Source: Thozetella sp. PMI_491
Lineage: Eukaryota; Ascomycota; Sordariomycetes; Chaetosphaeriales; Chaetosphaeriaceae
Length of the DNA: 64,000 nt
Direction: 5' to 3'
Assembly: GCA_021432635.1 (NCBI GenBank)
Contig: MU270084.1
Span: forward strand, 1-64,000
Shown here in pieces: positions 43,191 through 56,458 of this stretch; position 1 is the first letter of the stretch, and each line of letters begins with the position of its first letter. Under the pieces are notes generated by a model. That model saw only the letters and a program-made list of their open reading frames with translations, had not been told where the DNA came from and searched no databases. The translations under genes and the position numbers were made by a program.

Positions 43191-44730
43191 TTAGGCTTTC
43201 CCGCCACGGGTTTTGTACATTGCTTCAGGCTCGTCGACAACGGTATACTCGTGTGTCACGACGATACGGTTAGCCTCGAGACTTTGTTCTATCCGGTTGT
43301 CTCTCTTCGAGTCCTTCGGCTTGGGGCTCTTAATCTCAACAGACACACCACCTTTACGGTGGCGCCCCTCCTCCACATGCTCGGGATGTTGAACGGGCAG
43401 CCCGACTTCCTCGTTGCTGGAACCCGTGCCGGTGGTCTTCATGTCTGAGTCCCTGACTATATTTTCCTCGGATCCCCAGCGGGTATCACCGGGGAGGGAG
43501 AGGGGGTGCTTGTGGCCGGTGTGGCTGCCGCTGCGGCCAGGGCGGTTGCGGCTGTCAAGACGGTATCCGTTGGAGCCATAGGGGTTCGAGTTGGAGCCGT
43601 TGCCTTTCGTACGGCTCATGCTGTTGATAGTTGACTCTAGGAAACCTCTCACCAGAGGGTAAACCATGGGCATGTTGGTGAGAACCACAGAAACGAACGA
43701 CTCGCGGACCGACCAGTAGCCGGACTGAGCGGGGTCGGTGTCGCCGAGCTGTTCACGTGAAACGTTAGTCTAGGAAACAGACGGACCGGACTAGAGGAGA
43801 AGGAAAGAGTTTTGCGTACGGTGAGAATAGACACGCAGCGGAGGATACCGAAGGCCATCTCGAGGAAGCCACCGCTGAACATGACGAGTAGGACGAGCTT
43901 CTTCTTCCACGGTAGGTTCGCCTGCCACACGATAGGAAGGGGAATCGCCATGAGGTAGAAATCCGTTATGGTATTCATGACCATGACGTAGATGGTCTGG
44001 ATGGTAGAAATCGCGGGCATGCAGTGGTCTACCAGGTAGGTGGTTAGCGACGATGGGAATGGGCGCGGGTTGCGACTTACTGCCTGGGTTGGGGTAGATC
44101 TGCCATTGATGGTCGAAGGGAATGCATTTGAAGAAAGCCACCATGAGACACGAGATGTATGTCACGGGCATGATGACGATGGCGCCGATGATGATGTATC
44201 TCATCTTTTGCACTCCAGCCCTAGAACGAGGGTTAGAGGTCGGCTGGCAAGTGGTGCCCCAAGTTCAACTCACGCTAGGCGAGAATAATAGACAACCCAG
44301 CAACCTTTCAGTAGCCAGAGTAGGGTGGTGTAGAGCAAGAGGCCGACGACGTGCGTCTTGGAACCGTTCACGCGTAACGTGTACTCTTCGGAGAGAGGGT
44401 CGAGAGCCGCTCGTTGCTCGTCCGTCATCGCATTGTTTGCAAGCCCTTTCCAGTAGGCTACCACCAGGTATGCCATGACCGACTCGGCCGTATACACGAG
44501 CTAGAGGAAGTGTCAGATTGCGCCACGCGGCTTTTGCTTGGAACCTAGTGTTGACAAACCACCGCTAGCACCATGAGGAAGTCATCCCAAGCCAGCTTCC
44601 GCCATCCCAGCGTCGCGATGCGGCTGTAGTACCGCAATCCCACGACAAGATAGGCCGCGCCCTGGAGTCCCCAAACTTCCGAGATGAACTTGTTCGCCGC
44701 CGCCTGTAGGGCCGCTGCGTCGTCCGCCAT
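43191..44730 (-). CDS. PTH11/rhodopsin-type seven-helix membrane protein
   Basis: Exons 44730-44563, 44500-44274, 44220-44081, 44028-43820 and 43748-43191 give 433 residues, every join in phase. Seven membrane segments follow the fungal rhodopsin-domain pattern: YYSR and WDDFLMVLA after helix 1, KMRYIIIGAIVIMPVTYISC, the diagnostic NPGNHCMPAIS, ITDFYLMAIPLPIVWQANLP, KLVLLVMFSGGFLEMAFGIL, and YWSVRESFVSVVLTNMPMVYP. A long polar C-terminal tail follows (about 150 residues), rich in Asn, Ser, Gly and charged residues. Family members include Magnaporthe PTH11, a receptor for surface cues, though most are uncharacterised. No CFEM domain is seen at the N-terminus. Confidence 0.88.
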
Positions 44731-47700
44731 GATGAGTTGTGGGCGTGGGCGTGCAGGTGTATCGCAGAGCCGAAAGAAGAAACGAGAGGGGAGAAAAAGA
44801 AGGAACAAAGAATTGGAGGAATAGACCAAAAAAATTCAACTTCCGCCTCTACCACGAAGAGCTCTAGACGGGGTCAGGATACGGAGGTGGGCGTATACAA
44901 ATACCGAAAAGCGACCCAAGAAGTCCCAATGCCTATTTTTCGAGCCCTGTCGATCCTTGCTCTTCTTGATGGCCGTTAGGGGTAGGCACCACGGGCGAGT
45001 CCAGCCTGTGCCATAAGTTTGGTACTAAGAAATCAGGGTGCCGAGCCGACCACGTTGTGAGTTTCGCTTTTCCTGCCGGCGCACGCACGTCATACATGCG
45101 GACTACGAACCCGTTACGGCGTACCAGTACGTACTTTGGCACCCTGCGAACTACAAACTGGTTACAGTCTACCAACTCGCGTCTCCTGCTGCTCTACTGA
45201 ATCCCCTTGATCCCATGGCTTTTATCGCGCGGAGGCGGGGAGAAGCAAGAGAACCCGCAAACTCCATTCTTACGGCGCGCCTGGGAGGCGGATGGTGCTT
45301 TCCGCTCAGGCAGAGAGCCACTGGACGTGGATCTACACGATCAGCCTTCGTATGTAACTATGGACTGTCGTGGGGGGTGTTCCAGGAACCCCAGGCTTGC
45401 ATGCGGGTGTCGGTGGTTCTGCTCCGTATGCATTGATTATCACCAAAGGCCCTTGATGGGCTCAACGGTCGAGGTTCGGCGATGGATCAGGGGTATATCG
45501 CTGGGGTCCACCGAGGTGAAGTATGAAACAGCCTTGCTCGAACAAGAAGGGATTGACTGCCGGAGTAGCAATGGGCGGGGGCCGGAGATGCGAGCCGGGG
45601 CGCTTCATTCATATGCTCCCGCATATAGGTGGATACTCTGTAGTCAACGCTCCTGATTACGACCCTTGCTTACGCAAGAGATACTTCTCAAGACAAATAT
45701 GCTGCAACGACAGCGCCCCTCGGTGTCAGTGCTGCAACGAGGTGAAAATTCTTCAAAGTATGTTTAGGCGTTGCTGCACGGAACATCCCTGTGGCGGGCC
45801 CCGTAACAGTACCATATTCGTATACCATACTGATAATATGCAATAATTACCAACAAAGAAGGCTGGGGAAGGTAGCAAACCCCCACGGTGGAGCACCATC
45901 TCCGGAAGGTCTTAGTCCCGCCCCGTGAAATCTGGTCGTTGTACTGTACTGAGGTAGGCAAGTGGGCATCATGCACATGTACCGCGATTCGTACCAAGAT
46001 TGGCCCGACGTAGGTCAAGGGGGCACCAGAGTTGCTGTGGGGCGTAAAGAGGGGGGGCAATAGAATAGAAAGTACCCCGGGCAGCCTTCTGGGGATAAAG
46101 ACCGTTGCAACAACAGCGTTGAAGCGACCAACGAAAAGATTCATCTCCACATGACAAAGGCCCTCTGAAGATCGTAATACCCAGGCTGTTTAGGCATGAG
46201 ACTCAGTAAAAGATGCCGTAGTAGCAAGGTAGTGTTGTGGTTCGGCTGTAATTATGCACTCGGTTGGGCAGCTAGAGAACATGACGCCACGCAGAGCTAA
46301 CAGGTAAAAGTACCATAGTCCCACATGAAGTGAAGCAAATGCATGCTGTTCAAGGCCAGGATCGGCAGAGTTCTACAAGCCGCTCCCTCTGCCGTGGGTC
46401 TCTTCTCGAAGAGTCGCCACTGAAAGGCATCGTAGAGGGGCCAGAGGCACCAGAGCTGCTAGGGTAGCCTGCAGGTTGGAGGCAGATAAGGGGGTTGTAT
46501 GGTCCGGCAGCGCAATCGTTGGGTAAAAAGACCGAAAAGGCCTGCTGGTTTACGGATAGTAGCTGCTGACAGGTCATAGATTTCAGGCTGTGAAGAGCAA
46601 TCCTGGCATGGGTATGGGCAGGGGGGGCCTTTACCAGGGGTTTGGAACCCGAGAACCGGAGAACCAAAGATGATCGTCACAGAGCAGATCAACCAGTACA
46701 CAAAGTCGGAAATAATACGAATATAGGGGATAGTCCGGGGGCGCTCGCCAACTTCCAAGATATTACACGTAGTTGTTTAGTCCCTACATCGACCTGTGGT
46801 CTACATTTTCCCACTTCGCTCCCTTACGCGTCTTTGTCCCTCGTCTTTGTGTTGTTGTCCACCCGCTTGCCTTCCGCGCATCTGTCTTGCGCAAGCCATC
46901 TCCCAGCTCATGACGCGAACTGTTCTCCTCCCACAGCATAGTGCCCGTTTGTCTCCAGAAACCTGCAACTCAACCCCCATAGTACCCATAGTAGCCCACT
47001 TGTGTGGGATCCTGGATTGGCACCTTGGAGGGGGATTCGTGGTGGGTTCTAGTGCTGTGCTCGGACTCTTCAACCGTCGTCGGTTGGGCCCGCGATTGGG
47101 CATAACTCTCCGGGGCCACGGGTCGCCCCGGTAATCTCTACTGAGAGCAGTACTGTACTATGTACAAGTGGGCTCGCAGTGCTCCCCTCTGCTACGTAAG
47201 CAAGGGTGTAGCGCGCACAGAGACGACAATCACCCGAGAGCTAATTGCAGCGGGAGGGAACGGCCTCCCGCGACGGCACCAAGGCACCAGGACTATCCCC
47301 CCATTGCCCCCTCCTGCCCGCCAGGGGTCCTAACGGTCTTGCAGGCCTAGTGAGGACACGATGTGACGGGCGTGGAGGGGAAGCCGACTATCCACAGGGT
47401 CGCCGCCTGTCCGGCACCCACCTGGTGCCGTGAGTGAAAGCCGGCCAAGCCCCGCGAAAGGAGGATCAGCGACATTATTGCTCTGTCAGGCGCCGAGCCC
47501 CATATCGGGACTCCGCTCGTCTCGGCGACCTGGCCGCCCCTCGTGCCCCTCCCATCCTCCAATTATGGGCCCCAGCCGCCATGCTGATCAATTCCTGGAT
47601 GCGACCTGGTGCTGCAGCTAGCTGCGCGCTGGATTTGGCGGTCGCAAATCTTCCATGTTGGGCGAGCTGGCAACCTATACGCATACGCCTCGCCCACTCG

Positions 47701-47983
47701 CGTGCCGTCGCACAACGCAAGAGTGCCTCGCGAAAGTAGCATGCATGTGATTTGCATGAGGCCTAAGGACTTCTGTCCGCGCGCCTCCGCTCTCCCGCTG
47801 TCTGTGCGGTTATATTAGGAGCGCAGGCTCGCGGGGTACTCGCACCGTCTACTACCGTGCAGATTCCGTCGGAAGCCTCCAAGTGACCTGCAACTCTCTC
47901 TCGCATTGCATAGTTCCACCGCCGGCTGTGACGGTTTGAGACATACTGTATCATCACACAGCAGACGTTCTAGACGCAGCAAG
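44731..47983. other. 3.2 kb intergenic region without recognised genes
   Basis: Both strands were read; ORFs up to 149 codons occur but none has a signal peptide, motif or splice pattern that supports a gene. Composition is ordinary. The right end contains the promoter of the flavin monooxygenase, with TATATTA near 47812. Confidence 0.4.
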
Positions 47984-50225
47984 ATGGGATCTGCTGCCCC
48001 AACCGAATCCAACGTCGATGTGTAAGTGACGCCCTGCCAGCCTTGCCACACCACCCCGTCGGGATGCTCTTCTAATTCAATCGCTCAGGCTCATCATCGG
48101 CGCCGGCCCAGCCGGCCTGATGGCAGCTGCGTGGATGGCGCACTGCGGCGTCAAGGCCCGCATCGTAGACAAGCGGAATGCCAAGATCTTCTGCGGCCAG
48201 GCCGATGGTCTACAGTGCCGCAGTCTGGAGATCTTCGATAGTCTCGGCTTTGGCGATCGAGCCTGGAAGGAAGCCAACCACATGATCGAGATTTGCATGT
48301 GGAATCCTGGCAGCGACGGCGTCATACGTCGCTCTGATCGCATTCCGGATACCATCGTTGGTCTCTCGCGGTTCCAGCAGATCGTCCTCCATCAGGGCCG
48401 CATCGAGCGCTTCTTCTTGGACAACATCAAGAAGTTCTCCAATGGTGGGTGCCATTTCTTCTTTGTTTGGTCTCTAGCGACGCCTTCTCTGAGACTCACA
48501 CGTTGTAGATTCCATCAAAGTCGAGCGGGGAGTTCTTCCCGAGTCTCTCGAGATTGACGAGTCCAAGGTGGATGATGAGTCTGCTTACCCTGTGACCGTC
48601 AAGTTGAGGACACTCAGCGAAGAGGAAGCTATGCCGAAGCAGCAGGCAACCGGCAGCAAGGTTGCCGACGGCCTCTTCCGCAGCAACTTGACACAGGAAG
48701 ACGACGAGGAGGACTTGATCCGACAAAGCCAGGCCCGCTCCGGCGAGTCAGAGATTGTCCACGCCAAGTACGTCATCGGCTGCGACGGTGCCCGCAGCTG
48801 GACCCGGAGAGCCCTCGGCCTCGATCTAGTCGGCGAAGCCACTGACTTCATCTGGGGTGTTATGGACATCATTCCCATCACCGACTTCCCCGACATCCGC
48901 ATGCGGTGTGCCATCCACTCGGCCGAGAACGGCAGTCTGATGGTCATCCCCCGCGAGAATGGGCTGGTGCGCTTGTACATCCAGCTCAAGGAGGTGACAC
49001 CCGATGCCTCCGGTCGTGCGGACAGGTCTAAGATCACGCCTGAAGTCATCTTTGGTGCGGCGCAGAAGATCCTCAGTCCATACAAGATCGATTATGAGTA
49101 CTGCGACTGGTGGACCGCCTATCAGGTATGAAGACCGCCCAACTCCAGTGTCCCCTTCCTCCGTACTACCAGTGCTCTAACACTACGCAGATTGGCCAGC
49201 GTGTGGGTAACAACTTTGACGCGCATCGCCGTGTCTTCCTCGCCGGCGATGCCGTGCACACGCACTCGCCCAAGGCTGGCCAGGGCATGAACGTGTCCAT
49301 GCAGGACACCTACAACCTGGGTTGGAAGGTCGGGTTGGTGGCCAAAGGGGTTGCTAAGCGCGACATCCTCGGTAGCTACGAGAGCGAGCGTAAGATGGTA
49401 GCACAGGACCTGATTGACTTTGATCACCGCTTCAGCCGGCTCTTCTCTGGCCGGCCCGCCAAGGACGTCATGGACGCCGAAGGTGTGAGCATGGAAGAGT
49501 TCAAGGACGCCTTCCTCAAGGGCAACCTGTTCGCCTCGGGCCTGATTGTCAACTACGGTCCTAGCCCCGTCGTTGCCAAGGAAGGCACCGGGGCCGAGGC
49601 CGCCGCTCCGAAGCAGAGCCTCGCCACAGGACTTCCCGTCGGCATGCGCTTCAACAGCTTCAAGGTGCTCAACCAAGCGTGTGCGCGGCCGTGGCACTTC
49701 CAGGAGCGGCTCAAGGCAGACGGACGCTTCCGCGTGGTCTTGTTCGCAGGCAACGTGCTCGACCCAGCGCAGAAGGCGCGCGTGGACGCCTTCTGCGCGA
49801 AGCTGGACGCCCCCGAGAGCTTCCTGCATCGGTCGGGTGGCACGCTGCCCCACAAGGACGGCGAGCGCACGCACCGTGCCGTTGAAGTGTTGACGATTCA
49901 CTCGGCCAAGCGTGTCGAGACGGAGCTACTGCGCGACTTCCCCGCGGTGCTGCACCCGTTCAACTCGCACACCGGCTGGGACTACAACAAGGTGTTCGTG
50001 GACGATGAGAGCTACCACGAGGGCTACGGCGATGCGTACAAGAACTATGGCGTCGACCGGGAGCGCGGCTGTGTTGTCGCCGTCCGACCAGACCAGTACG
50101 TGTCGTGGGTGGGCGAGCTGGAAGACTTCGATGACCTCCAGAAGTACTTCGAGGGGTGCCTGGTGTTGGATGCGCCCCAGACCAACGGCCACGACGCCAA
50201 CGGGACCCAGATCCCCATTCGATGA
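47984..50225 (+). CDS. FAD monooxygenase of the phenol 2-hydroxylase type
   Basis: Exons 47984-48021, 48089-48444, 48509-49125 and 49191-50225 give 681 residues. The first intron interrupts the start of the FAD fold, so the dinucleotide motif reads VLIIGAGPAGLMAA only after splicing. Other class A flavoprotein hydroxylase motifs: the DG motif YVIGCDGARSWTR and the ribityl-binding FLAGDAVHTHSPKAGQGMN. The C-terminal 200 residues form the thioredoxin-like dimerisation domain of yeast phenol hydroxylase (RFRVVLFAGN, then VAVRPDQYVSWVGEL). It should hydroxylate a phenolic ring with NADPH and oxygen. It may serve aromatic catabolism or a secondary pathway with the SDR and MFS genes nearby. Confidence 0.92.
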
Positions 50226-50570
50226 ATGTAGCCTGCGATACAGGCCCCTGTACTGTATGTAGAATAGCTCCAATCATGTCGAGGAGGTAAGCGATGTACA
50301 TATAGCTCCTCTTTCCCCACCCGGTGGCCTGAGTCGAGTGCAAGCGGGGAGAAAATGCGACATTGCCGTAATCAAACCTGCATAATGCCAAACTTTAAAT
50401 GGGCTTATTGTTCGATTCTATCTGCGTGCTGGACATCAGAGCGCCCCTGATCTAGGCTCGGGTTTGCGAAAGGCACGCGGGACAATCAATAGTTCGGGGT
50501 AGGGGACAGGAGGTTGAGAAGTGCCAGATCACTGCAAGTAAGTTCTTGTAACCAAGCTAAACCGAGCCTG
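50226..50570. other. Convergent 3' intergenic region
   Basis: Between the convergent monooxygenase and TPR-SET genes; no feature seen. Confidence 0.4.
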
Positions 50571-52804
50571 CTAAATGTCCAGAACGCTCAAGTCATTCTT
50601 GTATCCGGTGATAATGGCGTATCCGAACTCGGCGGCCTCGACGCAGCGCTTCGCCATGTCCTCGCGCCCTGTCGCCGCATAGGCGTCGGCTATATACCGC
50701 AGAGCTGTGACTACGTGGATCGTCATCAGTGCTGCATTTGAAGAGCTGGCGTAAATCTTCATCGGGTCCCAGTCCGCCTCTCCGCCATCGTCGGGTGCGT
50801 AGAATCCAAAGTTTCGTACCACCCTGGTCCCGTACTTGAGCACCTTGCTGTGGTTCTTCCTTCCCCGGTGCGCCTCAATCAGCCAGTTGTTGGGATAGAT
50901 CAAGGCTAAGCGCGGCAGATTCTCGTACACCTCTGGCTCGTGAAGATCCTCGAGCTGCTTGGCGAGCCTGTCCACGGTCCTGATGGCCGAATCAGGAACA
51001 ATCTTGTCCTTTGACGGGTTCTTCTTGACGCAGGCCTTCTCGACAGCCAACAGCACCTCCTTCCTCTTCTCTAACGCCGCCTCGCTCGTCCCCTTCTCTC
51101 CCTCGCATAGCCTACAGCGGCACTCGAACCCCCAACCTTCCATGAACTGCTTCTGGCGGAGGTCTACGAGGGCCTTGACGGGGACATATTGCTGGAACAA
51201 CTCTTCGCCCTTGCGGATGTCTCGCACCGCCCGGCTGATCAATAGATCGCCTAGGAACGAACGCATGCTATTTGGCACGCAGCTATGGTTCATGTAGCTT
51301 GAGTACGCCCAGAGCCCTTTGGACATGCGGCCGGACTCTGTGTGTGGCTGAGTGTCCTCAAATGTCGACAGAGGTGCACTGAAGCAATTCTTGGTGCGGA
51401 TGCCCTCGACCATGAAGATGTCGACGACGGGGACGCCATCCACTAGTGTTCCTTCGAGTCCACTAGCGGCATATCCGAGGTCGCCAGGATGGAGTTTGAA
51501 CACGGTCTGCGCGAGCGATGGGTTGTCCGAGAGCTGGCGTCCCATCATCGCATACAGCGCGGCAGAGGCGCGGGCTGGTTCATACTGGTTCGGCATCAGG
51601 GCCGCCTTCTCGGCGAAGATGAGGTCGCCGGCCTTGAAGTCGCGTGCGGCGAAGATGCCGCGGCCGTGGAACGCGGAGTCACGGACCTCGGTACCCTTGA
51701 CGAAAGAGCCCACGTCTAGATGAACATTTGATGGGTTGAGGGAGGCATACAGGGCCGGAAAGTCGTAGTTTCCAGTGTCCTCCTCTCTCAGCCGCGCGAG
51801 ACAGCGCTCGTATTCTCTCTTCAGACCTGCGCCATCGGCTTTAATGCGGAGTGCGGATTCGAAGTGTGCCTTGCTTGCCTTGTAGTCACAGAGTCCGTAT
51901 GCCGCTCGCCCGGCAGTAAAATAGGCTCGCCAGTCTGTCGGGGCTCCAGTACAAGAAGCTAGAGCATCGAGCTGGACAGCGTCGTAGCGGCCAAGAACAA
52001 GATTGACCCCCGCCCGTTTGGCATAGACGCCGCTTGCGAATGCGTCGTCTCCAGACGCTTCGATCGCTTCTGTGTAGCTACATGCATACAGGTCAGCCAT
52101 TTGCTTAGGACTCATCCAAGCCGGTTTTCGGCTAGGACGGGGCAAGTAGCTCACCAGAAAACCGCCGTAGGAAGATCCTTCTCGATAAAAGCTTTATCAC
52201 CAGCATCCTTCCATTCCTTGGCAGATTTCAAGAGAGGGCCCATCCGAAGTGACTCAGGGATGACCGGGTCAGAAAATCTCAAGAAAATGACGTCGGATGG
52301 GTGATCTACGCAAATCATGTAGTCCTTCCCGCCTCCGTTGTCTTTGTAGTAGGGTTCCTTGACGGCAACTACGCAACCTTCCGGTAATGCGGATAGAACC
52401 GATGAATCCGGCTGGTTGTATATGGCTAACTTATCGACGTTGCCGAATCCATCTTCCACAATGGATATCGAGCCTGCGCTAATGTACGGAGGCGTGATGG
52501 CCCGCACGACCAGCCCCTTTCCGCGGTGGTGAATCTCGAGGCGCAGCTCACTGAGAGGTATCTAAGTTTTTGTTAGTCCGCTGGAAACTACCGAGTGCAC
52601 AGCTTGCATTACAATTTCTAGATCTTTGATGGAACGTGCTGATGCAGGGTACGCCTCGGACATGACCGGCTGCTTGACCGGGCGAGGTGCATCGTCGACG
52701 AGGTCTTGCTTCTTGAGATGCGATCGATGAGTCTTGATTAGCTGCTCCCTCGACGACTTGCTGGGAGGCAGCTGCTCTTTCAGGTCTTGCAGGTCTACGG
52801 CCAT
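50571..52804 (-). CDS. TPR-SET domain protein, SMYD-like lysine methyltransferase
   Basis: Exons 52804-52613, 52561-52155 and 52077-50571 give 701 residues; intron 1 has a CTAAC branch, intron 2 is 77 nt. An N-terminal region of about 190 residues precedes TPR-like helices (DAGDKAFIEKDLPTAVFCYT and DYKASKAHFESAL). The SET domain begins near residue 330 with GRGIFAARDFKAGDLIFAE and contains the hallmark NHSCVPNS and a post-SET cysteine cluster (FECRCRLCEGE) for zinc. Such proteins transfer methyl groups from S-adenosylmethionine to lysines of histones or other proteins. The order TPR then SET is common in filamentous fungi. Its place between the monooxygenase and SDR genes does not itself show a shared role. 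Confidence 0.9.
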
Positions 52805-53650
52805 TATGAGATCGCAGAAAATGCACGCAGCGGGAGAGAGACAGGAGTTCGGGTTCGGTCAATCCTTCCGGAGGGCCAAGTGGGCTTGGTTTTAATTATC
52901 ATGTGTTGTCTCCTGACGATTTTGTACAATCAAGAAATCTGGCTTCTCGGAACCGGCAGAGCCGCACGTAGATTGCTTCGCATGTGTGCATATTAACCGG
53001 TGCCCTCTTTGGGGACAAAATACCCCACGCTCTACCCAAGTTTAATTCCATAACGAGTTCCTTAACACAAGCTATAAAGAATTCGTTTCAGTTTCGTTAG
53101 CGAAATACCCTTGTTCGCTCATGGTGGCCAGGTTAAGCCCAAGTGGGTGGAAGCAGGTGCTTTGCGTTCCAAAGAATCAACGTTCAAGTTATAGGGATAT
53201 CTTACCAGCCGACCATTCTATCCAGCGTACTAAGGGTCTGCTAATGTCAGATGATATTTATATACCCCAAGGTATTGAAGTGTGTCTGGCATCATCGGTA
53301 GCACAGCCGTAGTAATATGATCTCAGCCAGGGCAAAGGCTGACGCCATCACGATGGGTACGTCTTCATGAGCGCACCAATTACAAACCAAGCATACCTCA
53401 AACTCATTCTTAACCCGAGCGAATCATCATTAAACCGCCTCAATCCCATCATGAGAGCGTGGGAAGGGTTTAGCGGCCGCGCGCGGTTTGGCGGGGTTTG
53501 GACCATTCTCCGGCCTTATGTCCGGCCCATCACGAATTTCAACAGCACCGTGAAGAACGGTACAGTGACGAATTTGGGTATAAAAGCTGCTTCGGAATAC
53601 CTCGAGTCTAGTTAGTCTTCTCGGGCAGACATAGTAATCTAATCTCCATC
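52805..53650. other. Divergent intergenic region (SET and SDR promoters)
   Basis: Holds both promoters. No ORF with family resemblance. The SDR side contains a TATA box at 53579. Confidence 0.4.
53579..53585 (+). promoter_or_regulatory. TATA box of the SDR gene
   Basis: TATAAAA 66 bases upstream of the start codon at 53651. Confidence 0.5.
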
Positions 53651-54653
53651 ATGGCTGCCTTTGATACGAAGTCCTGGGCTAACCCACCCGCTCGAACCTT
53701 CACCAAGCCGGACCGGCCGCTGGTATGGTTCATCACGGGCTGTTCTTCCGGCTTGGGGCTGTCTCTTGTGCGTATTGCGCAGTCACATGGTCACACAGTC
53801 ATTGCAACCTCTCGGAACCCGGCTCGCACGCCCGACCTTGTGGCCGAGGTCGAGGGCAAGGGGGGCAAGTGGTTGAAGCTCGACATCGACGACCCCCAGT
53901 CGGGGAAAGTGATTGATGATTTAGAGGCACAAGGCACCCATGTGGACATCTTGGTGAACAACGCCGGCTGGTCGGTGCATAATAGCGCCGAGCAGGTCAC
54001 GGAGGACGAGGCACGTGCGCAGATCGAGACGCTCTACCTCGCGCCATATCGGCTGATGCGGGCTGTGACTCCATACATGCGCAAGCGCAGATACGGAGTG
54101 ATCGTAAACATCAGCAGTGGTGCTGGTCTCGAGGGAAGGGAGACCATGGCTGCCTATGCAGCTGGAAAAGCTGCGTTGGACGGTGAGACGCCACGACCCC
54201 AGTCACCCCACGCCCGGTGCTTCTTGGTTGAATGCCTCGGCTGACCAGTCTGATTGTCAATATCTAGGAGTAACCAAAGTTTTCGCGAAAGAAGTAGCGG
54301 ACTTCAATGTCCGCGCTCTATATGTCACCCTCGGCGGCTTCAACACCAATATGCCAAATGCGTTAGTCATGGGCTCCATACCACTGGATGCCGACTACGA
54401 AAACACCATGGTCGGGATGATGACGAGAGGTTTAGGCAGTGGAAACTTCAAGCCTGACGGCGACAAACAGAAGGCTGCTAAGGCTATCTACGAAGTTGTC
54501 GTCGGTGAGGGAGTGGGTAAGGGTCGCGAAGCCGAGCGCGTCCTGCCGCTCGGGAGAGATGTGGCTGCGAGGATTAAGTCGATCGCAGAGCAGTGGCAGA
54601 ATACGATGGAGGCATTCGGCGAGGTTTGCAACAATGTGTACGCAGAGAAATAA
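53651..54653 (+). CDS. Short-chain dehydrogenase/reductase
   Basis: Exons 53651-54182 and 54268-54653 (85 nt intron) give 305 residues. Classical SDR motifs are all present: cofactor loop TGCSSGLG (about residues 29-36), NNAG with the preceding VDILV, the catalytic serine in NISSGAG and the YAAGK pair (Tyr and Lys). An Arg after strand 2 (ATSRNP) suggests NADP preference. The C-terminal substrate region (GGFNTNMPNAL) resembles fungal ketoreductases of the 17-beta-hydroxysteroid dehydrogenase-like group. It converges on the MFS gene with only 154 bases between stops. The substrate is not evident. Confidence 0.92.
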
Positions 54654-54807
54654 GCATCTAGGTTTCTCTTAGATTGCCGGGAAGACGCCGCTCCTTGCAA
54701 TGTTGGCCCGCTAAACCCCTGCCACTTCCATTATGACAACCATAAAGTGTAAACCATCCGCAGAGCCCAGAATCCAGTACCTATCGAGGAAGTAATGACG
54801 CCCAAAA

Positions 54808-56458
54808 TCAAAGAATGATGCGCCACTGTGCCTGATTATGTCTAATCTTCGCGCCAAAGGGTATCAGAAGCAACATGCCGAGGCCAATGATGGCGACGTA
54901 GACGCCGGCCTGGGTACCGAAGCAGTTCACATATCCGGCCTGCTCAACCCAAGGAATGATCCCGTACAAGAAGCCGAATGCAACAATGTTCTTCGAGCCT
55001 GCAGAACCCGTTAGTGGGAGTATACATGGGACGCAAGGAAATTGGCGTCGAGCGCCTACCATTCACTAGCATCAAGGCGTCTGAGTTGACGGGTAGCACG
55101 CAGTCCGAGACGTAGGCCATTGTCGTGGTCGGAACTGCCGTCAGAGCAACTGAAATCATGCCGTAGCCAAAGAACATGCTCGTCCAGTGCATGGTTTGCT
55201 CTACACCGTAGCCAAAGACGAGGCAGCCGGCACCCGTGATTAGCAGGGGCAGGATCAGGAGATACAATCTGCTCTCTGGCTCAAAGACACCGTGGTTCTT
55301 ACGCGCCCGCCAGTCGCAGAAAACATCAACCAGCCAGCCGCCAGCGTAAGCGCCTAGCACGTTGCCGATCAAGCCGGGGATGTTGATCAGGCCGTTGATC
55401 GACGGCGACCACGAGTACGGCGGGGCCTGCAGGACGAACGAGTTGAGAATATTGACGGCCACGACGATGACCAGAGAGACCGCATAGCCCAGGAAGGAAT
55501 ACACGACGCACGGGTAAGCAAACATGGGGAACGGCCGGAGGAACATCTTGACCAGGTTGGTGTTGGGCGGGACCCCAGACCAAAGGCTCAGCTCCTGCGC
55601 CCAGGTCTTCTTGGGAATCTGGGCCTGGGTGCTAATCTCGGCTGAGGCCTCCAGATAGCTGTCTCCAGTTGCCTTTTGCTCTCCGCCCGCCGAGATCTCT
55701 TCAAACGACGAGTTTGCACCCCGCGCATCGACCACGTTCTGATTCTCGTCGCGGTAGTAGCGGGTCTCGGGCACGAAGAGCAGCACTGTCAGGAAGTTGA
55801 GGCCCGTCAGGATCACGGCAATCCACTTGTGCCAGCGCCAGCTCAGGCCGGTGACGATGAAGCCGCAGATTAGCGGGCCGATGGTGTTGCCGCCAGAGAT
55901 GAAATTCATATAGATGCCCATCTTGGCGCCGCGCTCGTGGAGGAAGTAGAGGTCATTGACGATGCTGGCGCCAAGGGCCTCGGTGGACGAACCGGCGAAC
56001 GCGGCAACGATGTTGGACCACAAAAGGGAGTTGAAGGAGTCGGCGCAGGCTCCCCAGATGTAGCACACGCAGAGCAAGAGCGAGGCAAAGACGAAGACGG
56101 GCCGCTTGCCGAAGTAGTTGGCCACCGGGACCCAGAAGAAATTGAAGACGCCCAGCACGAGGATCGGCCAGAGGAGCAGGTCCGACGTCTCACTCGGCGT
56201 CTTGTTGAACTCAATGGACAAGAGGTAGAAGGCGGGCGCAAGGCCGCCGATGGCGTAGTTGGTCAGGAAGGTGAAGGCGCAGATGGAAAAGAAGGCCACA
56301 TGCTTCTTCCATCGGGGCCACCGAAGCGGATCGTTGGGGTCGTTGTCGGACGGCTTCGGGACAAGCACCAGCGAGTCGGTGGAGGAATTGGAAGTCTCCT
56401 TGCGCAGCTGGACTGTCCCCTCGCTCCGGTCGAGCTCGTGAAGCGTGTGAAGACGCAT
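54808..56458 (-). CDS. MFS drug/metabolite transporter (DHA1-like)
   Basis: Exons 56458-55060 and 54998-54808 (61 nt intron, CACTAAC branch) give 529 residues. The start at 56458 was chosen because it opens the hydrophilic tail seen in the family; the frame is open further upstream. After a 65-residue cytosolic tail with NDPNDPLRWPRWKK come twelve membrane helices in two groups of six, separated by a long charged loop (VVDARGANSSFEEISAGGEQ). The loop after helix 2 has YFGKRPVFVFAS, a form of the MFS motif A. Such proteins export toxins or secondary metabolites by proton antiport; the cargo is unknown. Position next to the SDR and monooxygenase genes suggests a small metabolic group. Confidence 0.9.

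Noticed and set aside
46601-47200. Possible gene in ORFs around 46642-47134
   Set aside because: No start context, signal peptide, motif or consistent splice pattern; three overlapping frames are equally open.
49122-49901. 259-codon ORF on the minus strand
   Set aside because: Antisense to the monooxygenase exon 4, whose FAD and thioredoxin-like motifs are clear.
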